Positions 41,458 through 45,695 of a stretch of 45,695 nt of DNA are shown here, in pieces. How positions within the stretch are numbered: position 1 is the stretch's first letter; every line of letters starts with the position of its first letter. The notes beneath the pieces are model-generated. The model worked only from the letters and a program-made list of their open reading frames with translations. It was not told the DNA's origin and ran no database searches. Source of the DNA: Desulfonatronospira sp. (GTDB lineage Bacteria; Desulfobacterota; Desulfovibrionia; Desulfovibrionales; Desulfonatronovibrionaceae); assembly GCA_003551155.1 (NCBI GenBank), contig PUMA01000057.1:1-45695 (forward strand), read 5' to 3'. The position numbers and the translations under genes are program-made.

Positions 41458-42144
41458 CTAGTCCCGGCAGAGGGTTGCGGCCTGTATGGACTGAAGTTTC
41501 TGGTCCCAGTAAAGGTCCAGGACCTTGTTTCCGGGTGTTAACCCGGCCCAAAGAGAGAGGTCTTCTCCGGTGCAGCGCAGATACAGGCAGATGAGGGCCA
41601 GGATCTCCGGGTCTGTTTCATGTTCCAGGGCGGATTCAATCCGTGTCCAGGCCTTCCTGGCCACTTCCGGGCGGACCTGGGCTATCCTGGCGGTTCCCCA
41701 GAAAGCTCCCCGCCGCAGGGGGAGATATTCCAGAAAATTGTCACTGCCGCTGCTGCCGGGTGCCATGTAGGAAAAAAGGATGCGGTGGAATTCCAGGGCA
41801 AGCTGCTCATGGCGGGCCATGATCTCTCCCATGCATTCCGGAGAACCCCAGCCAATCCCTCCGGATTCGTCATTCAGGGTCCACATGAACCGGCGCATGA
41901 CTATCCTGCCCTGTTCCGGCTCCTTTCGGGCCAGTTCAGCCGTCACCAGGCCTACAGCAGTGACGGCATGCCATTTTACCAGTTTTCTGGGACTGAGCAG
42001 GGCTGAATAGAGAATTCCCAGGACTTTTTTAGGGGGATACTCCAAAAACACCGGCAGAACATCCTGAATATCATCCCGGTCCAAAAGGACCGGGATTTCT
42101 TTTTTCAGGCTTCTGGATCCACGGCTGGCGCTTCTGCTTTGCAT
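41458..42144 (-). CDS. DVU0298-family HEAT-repeat-like protein
   Basis: A 228-aa soluble helical protein. The segment VMRRFMWTLNDESGGIGWGSPECMGEIMA is a hallmark I recall for the DVU0298 family of Desulfovibrio-type sulfate reducers, along with LVKWHAVTAVG and a repeated-helix layout like HEAT/armadillo repeats. The function of the family is unknown. Its cofactor need, if any, is not evident. It lies between the roo gene and the arabinose cluster, about 50 bases from the roo stop and 90 bases from the ubiA start. A 10-bp hairpin sits inside its 5' coding end. No ribosome-binding site is obvious, so the start is uncertain. Confidence 0.75.
   Translation of the reverse strand: MQSRSASRGSRSLKKEIPVLLDRDDIQDVLPVFLEYPPKKVLGILYSALLSPRKLVKWHAVTAVGLVTAELARKEPEQGRIVMRRFMWTLNDESGGIGWGSPECMGEIMARHEQLALEFHRILFSYMAPGSSGSDNFLEYLPLRRGAFWGTARIAQVRPEVARKAWTRIESALEHETDPEILALICLYLRCTGEDLSLWAGLTPGNKVLDLYWDQKLQSIQAATLCRD
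42073..42096 (+). repeat. Terminator-like hairpin inside the DVU0298-family gene
   Basis: ATCCCGGTCC-AAAA-GGACCGGGAT is a 10-bp perfect stem, followed on the plus strand by TTCTTTTTT. It lies antisense within codons of the DVU0298-family protein. It could stop plus-strand (antisense) transcription or, in the sense mRNA, form a stem near the start codon. There is no plus-strand gene upstream. Confidence 0.55.
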
Positions 42145-42196
42145 AAGAAAAGCTTGGGAACTGGTGTTCAGTTTAAAGTGCAGGCATTTTCAGACG

Positions 42197-43399
42197 TTAT
42201 TTAGAAACCTTGTTTTTTATGGCTTCTGCCAGGGCCAGGCCCAGTTTTTTGCATTCGGCCAGATGTTCGTGATTGGGCACAAATTGAACGCGCAAAGGGT
42301 TTTGGGGCAGTTCAAAACCGGCCTCTTCCAGGATTTTGGCCATGGCTCCAGGAGCTTCCCCGCTCCAGCCGTAGGAACCCAGGGCCGCACCAATCCTGTT
42401 TCTGGGTTTTAACCCCTTCATGTAGGTCAAAAAATCAGCCATCAGAGGAAGCATTCCGTTGTTGTGGGTAGGCGAAGCGCAGACCAGTGCTGCCCCATCA
42501 GAGAATTCGCCCATGACATCGCTGTGATGAAAGGATTTCAAGGACATGACCCGGACATCAATACCCTCAGCCTGCAGTGCATCAGCCACGGCTTTGACCA
42601 TTTTTTCGGTGCTGCCCCACATGGTGTCAAAGACAAGAACCGCTTTTGGTTTCAATTTCTGCTCTGCAAACTCCTGGTAAGCGGACAGGATTTTTTCCGG
42701 GTGTGTGCGCCAGATTACTCCGTGGTCCGGTGCAATCATGTCAATCTCCAGGCCGGCTTCCATGACCCGGTCCAGCAGTTTCAGGACCAGCGGAGAATAG
42801 GGCAGAATAATATTGGTGTAGTAGTGCCTGGCCTCCCTCAACAACTGGTTCAGGTCATGCTGGTCATCAAATATTTTGCTGGTGGCGATGTTTTGACCAA
42901 AGGCGTCACTGGAGATTAAAAGCTTTTCCTCAGGGATGTAGGAAAACATGCTGTCCGGCCAGTGAAGCATCCTGGTTTCCATGAAGTGGACATTTCTTTG
43001 TCCCAGAGAGATGCTTTGTCCGTCCTTGACCGTTTCCAGGGGCCAGCCCGAAGGGTGAAAGTGGGCATGAACCGATTTCTCACCCATGGGGGAGCTAAAG
43101 ATCTTTTCAGGACTTATTTTATCCACCATAAAAGGCAAAGCCCCGGAGTGGTCCATTTCCACGTGGTTAACCACGATGTAGTCTATTTCCTCAAGACGAA
43201 CCAGGCTGCGGATCTGGTGGTAAAGATCCCACTTGAATTTTACCGGCACCGTATCAAAGAGGGTGGTCTTGTCATCGAGAACCAGGTAGGCGTTGTAGGT
43301 GGTGCCCCTGCGGGCCAGGGCATAGCCGTGAAAGTTCTGGAGGTTCCAGTCGGTTACCCCTACCCAGTATATTCCCTTTCTGATTTCCATCGCAGGCAT
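42197..43399 (-). CDS. roo: Flavodiiron protein, rubredoxin:oxygen oxidoreductase
   Basis: A 400-aa cytoplasmic oxygen (and possibly NO) reductase. The N-terminal metallo-beta-lactamase-like domain holds the diiron ligands HVEMDHSGALP with later His and Asp ligands (MLHWPDSMF; MIAPDHGVIW). The C-terminal flavodoxin domain begins VLVFDTMWGSTEKMV and binds FMN. Length equals Desulfovibrio ROO. It accepts electrons from rubredoxin, whose gene lies about 105 bases upstream on the same strand with a terminator-like hairpin between. AGGAGG precedes the ATG at 43399. It reduces O2 to water and protects this anaerobe. Confidence 0.95.
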   Translation of the reverse strand: MPAMEIRKGIYWVGVTDWNLQNFHGYALARRGTTYNAYLVLDDKTTLFDTVPVKFKWDLYHQIRSLVRLEEIDYIVVNHVEMDHSGALPFMVDKISPEKIFSSPMGEKSVHAHFHPSGWPLETVKDGQSISLGQRNVHFMETRMLHWPDSMFSYIPEEKLLISSDAFGQNIATSKIFDDQHDLNQLLREARHYYTNIILPYSPLVLKLLDRVMEAGLEIDMIAPDHGVIWRTHPEKILSAYQEFAEQKLKPKAVLVFDTMWGSTEKMVKAVADALQAEGIDVRVMSLKSFHHSDVMGEFSDGAALVCASPTHNNGMLPLMADFLTYMKGLKPRNRIGAALGSYGWSGEAPGAMAKILEEAGFELPQNPLRVQFVPNHEHLAECKKLGLALAEAIKNKVSK

Positions 43400-43458
43400 A
43401 TATCCTCCTGAAAGTCAACGGAATTGGGTGTATGAATATTCCGAATCCGTAAGAAAGA

Positions 43459-43496
43459 AATAGTCCCGTCCACTGATACCTATGGACGGAACTATT
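43459..43496 (-). terminator. Hairpin between rubredoxin and roo
   Basis: On the minus strand AATAGTTCCGTCC and GGACGGGACTATT form a 13-bp stem with one G-U wobble and a 12-base loop, followed by TCTTTCTT. It starts ten bases after the rubredoxin stop. It probably terminates or attenuates, setting a lower roo than rubredoxin level. Confidence 0.65.
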
Positions 43497-43505
43497 CAGC
43501 CGGGA

Positions 43506-43667
43506 TCAGCCCTCTGGAGCAAAACTGTCCTTGCCTGCTCCACAAACCGGGCACACCCAGTCTTCCGGAACATCCTCGAACCTGGTCCCTGCTGCAACAC
43601 CGTTGTCAGGATCACCTTCAGCAGGATCATAAACATAACCGCAAATCGTGCATACCCACTTGTTCAT
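43506..43667 (-). CDS. rub: Rubredoxin
   Basis: Missed by the track because it is only 53 aa. From ATG 43667 it reads [18 protein letters not shown], then [17 protein letters not shown], and ends APEG before TGA. The two C-x2-C pairs (CTIC; CPVC) bind one iron, and the length is that of classical Desulfovibrio rubredoxin. It carries single electrons to the flavodiiron protein encoded downstream and possibly to rubrerythrin. AAAGGAG lies nine bases upstream of the start. It is the gene between rdl and roo. Confidence 0.97.
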   Translation of the reverse strand: MNKWVCTICGYVYDPAEGDPDNGVAAGTRFEDVPEDWVCPVCGAGKDSFAPEG

Positions 43668-43757
43668 CAGACATACTCCTTTAATTTTTATCCATTTTCA
43701 GCTGACTCTGGATAATGCAGCCCGGTTCCTTGAGCTCACCATGTGGTGTACTCAGAA

Positions 43758-43955
43758 TTACTGCGCTGAACCGGGGCCGGCAAGGGAACGGAAACATTTT
43801 TTCCCGCCCCCGCAAACAGGACATTTCCAGTCATCAGGCAGACCTTCAAACATAATTCCTTTGGGGACCTTGCCTTTGCGGTCTCCCCTGTCCGGATCAT
43901 AAGTATATCCGCAATTAACCGTCTGACATTGCCACATCTGTTCGGGTAGGGCCAT
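43758..43955 (-). CDS. rdl: Rubredoxin-like protein (type II, extended cysteine spacing)
   Basis: The start at ATG 43955 (ALPEQMWQC) with AGGAG upstream gives 65 aa; the track's longer form starts in the intergenic region. The first metal knuckle has C-x4-C spacing (CQTVNC) instead of C-x2-C, and the second is CPVC. This resembles Desulfovibrio rubredoxin-2 and the rdl gene product next to rbr and perR in D. vulgaris. It probably hands electrons to rubrerythrin, but its redox potential may differ because of the expanded loop. An additional Cys (KKCFRSL) lies after the second knuckle. It lies 97 bases downstream of rbr. Confidence 0.9.
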   Translation of the reverse strand: MALPEQMWQCQTVNCGYTYDPDRGDRKGKVPKGIMFEGLPDDWKCPVCGGGKKCFRSLAGPGSAQ

Positions 43956-44051
43956 TTCGTGCTCCTGATTATGGATATTGTTCAGACCCGGGCGGTTCTC
44001 TTCCTGAGAACTGAAATTGTTCAAAAGACCCGCCGGGCATTAAGGACGGTA

Positions 44052-44630
44052 TTACCAGCAATGATCGCACAAAACTTCAAAATGGGCCTGGGGATGCGCA
44101 CAGGAAGGGCATTCCTCCAGGGCTTCAGGCCCCTTGTGGGTGTACCCGCAGTTCTGGCATTTCCAGGTGACCTCCTTGTCTTTTTTAAAGACCGATCCCT
44201 TGTCTATATTGGCTATAAAGTTTCTGTATCTTCTCTCATGGAACTGTTCGGATATGGCAATGGCCTCCATGGCGTCGGCCACCTCGGGGAAGCCCTCTTC
44301 CCTGGCGGTTTTGGCGAATTCCGGGTACATGACCTGATGCTCGTGGTTTTCGCCGGCTGCGGCTTCATGCAGATTTTCCATCGTTGTTCCGATCTTTCCT
44401 GAAGGATAGGAGGCCTGAATCTCTACCTCTCCACCTTCCAGAAATTTGAACAGCCTTTTGGCATGTTCTTTTTCGTGGTTGGCAGTTTCTTCAAAAATGT
44501 TGGCTATCTGAACATAGCCGTCTTTTCTGGCCTGTTTGGAAAAGTAGGTATACCTGTTGCGGGCTTGAGATTCGCCGGCAAAGGCGGTCAAAATATTTTT
44601 TTCTGTTTGTGTGCCTTTTAAGGACTTCAT
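44052..44630 (-). CDS. rbr: Rubrerythrin
   Basis: Starting at ATG 44630 (KSLKGTQTEKNILTAFAGESQARN) with a strong AAGGAGG, it gives a 192-aa protein; the track's 44666 start precedes that ribosome-binding site. The N-terminal four-helix diiron domain shows E-S-x-A-R and E-x2-H ligands (FAGESQARN, EETANHEKEH, EQFHERRY). The C-terminal rubredoxin domain has CQNCGYTHKGPEALEECPSCAHP. It is a cytoplasmic NADH-dependent peroxidase, via rubredoxin-type carriers. The neighbours perR (upstream) and rdl (downstream) form the perR-rbr-rdl order known from Desulfovibrio. Confidence 0.96.
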   Translation of the reverse strand: MKSLKGTQTEKNILTAFAGESQARNRYTYFSKQARKDGYVQIANIFEETANHEKEHAKRLFKFLEGGEVEIQASYPSGKIGTTMENLHEAAAGENHEHQVMYPEFAKTAREEGFPEVADAMEAIAISEQFHERRYRNFIANIDKGSVFKKDKEVTWKCQNCGYTHKGPEALEECPSCAHPQAHFEVLCDHCW

Positions 44631-44724
44631 AGATACAACCTCCTTGTTATTTTTCATTTGAATCAAAACCGGTTTGATCCTGAAAGGTACCGGATGAATG
44701 CCTTTTATTCAAAAATGAGAACCT

Positions 44725-44752
44725 TTGATACAGGCCGTGCTCAAAACGTCAA
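44725..44752 (-). promoter_or_regulatory. Candidate promoter of rbr
   Basis: On the minus strand TTGACG (44747-44752), 16 bases and TATCAA (44725-44730) lie just after the perR stop and about 95 bases before the rbr start. It would let rbr be transcribed apart from perR. No clear Per box was recognised around it. Confidence 0.4.
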
Positions 44753-44772
44753 CCAGCAATTCCCAATGGATT

Positions 44773-45150
44773 CTACGACCGGTCACATTCCGGACACACG
44801 CCGAGCAGCTCCAGACGTACGCCGGTGATTTTGAAGTCTGTCTTCACCCGGGTCAGTTCTTCCATCTTGAGATTGAGTTCTTGGTGCACATCCCTTCCCC
44901 TGCCACAGTCTGTACAGATTACATGCAGGTGAGGTTCAGGAATGCCGTCGAATCTTTTCTGCTCTCCGCAGGTTTCGATTTTCTGGATCAAGCCTTCTCT
45001 GGAAAGGATGTCCAGGTTGCGGTAAACGGTGCCCAGGCTGATGTTGGGCAATTCCTTGCGAACCGTATCGTATACCTCGACTGCAGAGGGATGGCTGGTG
45101 GTGCTTTTGAGCTTTTCCAGAATAACTTTTCTTTGTTTGGTTAAGCGCAT
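44773..45150 (-). CDS. perR: Fur-family peroxide regulator PerR
   Basis: A 125-aa Fur-family regulator starting at ATG 45150 (RLTKQRKVILEKL), with GAGG upstream; the track's ATG at 45174 lies on the promoter -10. The N-terminal winged helix includes LGTVYRNLDILSREGLIQKI. The metal-sensing region has HLHVICTDCGRGRDV and the C-terminal zinc pair CPEC. Together with the rbr-rdl neighbours this marks it as PerR rather than Fur or Zur. It would repress rbr and related genes and release on peroxide-driven oxidation. It lies about 140 bases upstream of rbr. Confidence 0.9.
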   Translation of the reverse strand: MRLTKQRKVILEKLKSTTSHPSAVEVYDTVRKELPNISLGTVYRNLDILSREGLIQKIETCGEQKRFDGIPEPHLHVICTDCGRGRDVHQELNLKMEELTRVKTDFKITGVRLELLGVCPECDRS

Positions 45151-45170
45151 TTTTTGCCTCTTTTTAGGAA

Positions 45171-45199
45171 TCATTATTAGTATTTCATTTTGGTGTCAA
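45171..45199 (-). promoter_or_regulatory. perR promoter with possible operator
   Basis: On the minus strand TTGACA (45194-45199), 17 bases and TAATGA (45171-45176) form a good sigma70 promoter 21 bases before the perR start. The spacer and -10 carry an AT-rich partial dyad (AATACTAATAATGATT), and next to the -35 is a perfect GTCAAG-T-CTTGAC palindrome. Either could be an autoregulatory site. Confidence 0.6.
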
Positions 45200-45242
45200 G
45201 TCTTGACTCAAAGTTTCTTAAAGGTATACAGAAAAAATTTTC

Positions 45243-45275
45243 AAGGCCCGGGACAGCGTGGCTGTCCCGGGCCTT
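45243..45275 (-). terminator. Terminator downstream of the comEA-like gene
   Basis: AAGGCCCGGGACAG-5 nt-CTGTCCCGGGCCTT is a perfect 14-bp stem. On the minus strand it is followed by GAAAATTTTTT. It lies about 30 bases past the comEA-like stop and separates that gene from perR. Confidence 0.85.
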
Positions 45276-45307
45276 GCTAGCTCCAACGGGCTCTTCTTAC
45301 TACCTAA

Positions 45308-45580
45308 CTATTCGACAGCAATCATCTCCTCTATATCCTGGTATGTTTTTTCCCCTATACCGGATACCTGCATAATATCTTCTGTACTCTCAAACGGGAA
45401 GCGCTCCCTGTGCTCTATGATTCTTTCAGCCAGTGCCGGTCCTATGCCGGGCAAGGATGTTAACTCTTTGGAATCTGCGGAGTTGATGTTCACAGTGTCC
45501 TGAGCGCTCGATGTAACAGGCGCCAGCATCAGAACAAGGACCATAATCAGGGTGATGGCTGCAGGTTTGAAAGTACTCAT
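45308..45580 (-). CDS. ComEA-like helix-hairpin-helix DNA-binding protein
   Basis: A 90-aa exported protein. The N-terminal signal peptide (ITLIMVLVLMLAPVTSSAQ) is followed directly by a single ComEA-type double HhH domain: VNINSADSKELTSLPGIGPALAERI and DIMQVSGIGEKTYQDI. Such short ComEA proteins bind DNA in the periplasm and serve DNA uptake with type IV pili, or they act in other ways where no competence genes are present. No other com gene is nearby, although a PilB/PilC-like pair lies 25 kb upstream. An AGGAGG-like ribosome-binding site precedes ATG 45580, and a strong terminator follows. The bases 45581-45695 hold only its leader. Confidence 0.9.
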   Translation of the reverse strand: MSTFKPAAITLIMVLVLMLAPVTSSAQDTVNINSADSKELTSLPGIGPALAERIIEHRERFPFESTEDIMQVSGIGEKTYQDIEEMIAVE

Positions 45581-45695
45581 GTTTACCTCCTTATTCAGGT
45601 TTGCTCCAGAAGGCCCGTTGAAGCCAGTAAAACATAGGTATTTTCTGTAATTATCGCACAGCTTAAAGTGATGTTAAAAATAACTACTTAAAATA

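Noticed and set aside
1-45695. CRISPR array, insertion sequence, prophage or rRNA
   Set aside because: No regularly spaced repeats, transposase, integrase or rRNA-like sequence was seen in reading the window.

Overview
The window looks like a chromosomal segment of a mesophilic sulfate-reducing bacterium of the order Desulfovibrionales, possibly close to the Desulfonatronum/Desulfonatronovibrio/Desulfohalobium groups. This is inferred from gene content only: a periplasmic selenocysteine formate dehydrogenase, a PerR/rubrerythrin/rubredoxin/flavodiiron oxygen-defence cluster, a DVU0298-family protein and a homoserine dehydrogenase gene followed by an apgM-like gene. Nearly all of it is ordinary-looking chromosome. 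I see no insertion sequence, prophage or CRISPR array.

Layout. 1-2.2 kb: the end of an AAA+ ATPase (+), then a ChrB-N-domain protein and a TauE/SafE exporter (-); a 16-bp motif is shared by two promoter regions here. 2.2-3.2 kb: sparse DNA with a 46-codon ORF behind a strong Shine-Dalgarno. 3.3-7.1 kb: fdhA-fdhB (-), with fdhA read through an in-frame UGA (Sec192). 7.5-9.1 kb: a lipoprotein, a Gate-domain membrane protein and a small winged-helix-like protein (-). 9.2-17.9 kb: a minus-strand run rpmH-rnpA-yidD-yidC-jag-(terminator)-mnmE-lpxB-gnnA-like-gnnB-like, joining ribosome/RNase P/membrane insertion genes to lipid A genes. 18-21 kb: a PilB/GspE ATPase and PilC/GspF platform protein (+), followed by a dense palindromic intergenic repeat. 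21.3-23.4 kb: asd and a class IV aminotransferase (+). 23.4-24.7 kb: a GT4 glycosyltransferase and tRNA-Ser(GCU) (-). 25-29 kb: alaC-like aminotransferase, hom, an apgM-like proposed homoserine kinase and a hotdog thioesterase (+). 29.3-31.9 kb: a secreted M16 peptidase (-). 32.3-36.2 kb: a second probable selenoprotein, a peroxiredoxin/SelL-like protein with a U-x-x-C motif that the ORF track breaks at UGA, then a sigma-54 two-component pair (+). 36.4-41.4 kb: ubiA-gtrA-dprE1-dprE2-GT (-), which looks like a decaprenyl-phosphoryl-D-arabinose donor pathway and a membrane glycosyltransferase. 41.5-45.6 kb: a DVU0298-family protein, roo, rubredoxin, rubredoxin-like, rubrerythrin, perR and a ComEA-like protein (-).

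How the genes fit together. Asd and Hom, with the apgM-like protein as kinase, would carry aspartate semialdehyde to phosphohomoserine. LpxB with GnnA/GnnB-like enzymes suggests a lipid A containing 2,3-diamino-2,3-dideoxyglucose. FdhAB oxidises formate in the periplasm. The PerR cluster would detoxify peroxide and oxygen. The UbiA-DprE1-DprE2 set implies D-arabinofuranose in an envelope polymer or glycoprotein, which is unexpected in a Gram-negative sulfate reducer.

The strongest items for follow-up are the recoded peroxiredoxin-like selenoprotein with its SECIS-like hairpin, the arabinose-donor cluster, and the orphan plus-strand terminator upstream of the selenoprotein. All functional calls come from reading sequence by eye; no database search was run.
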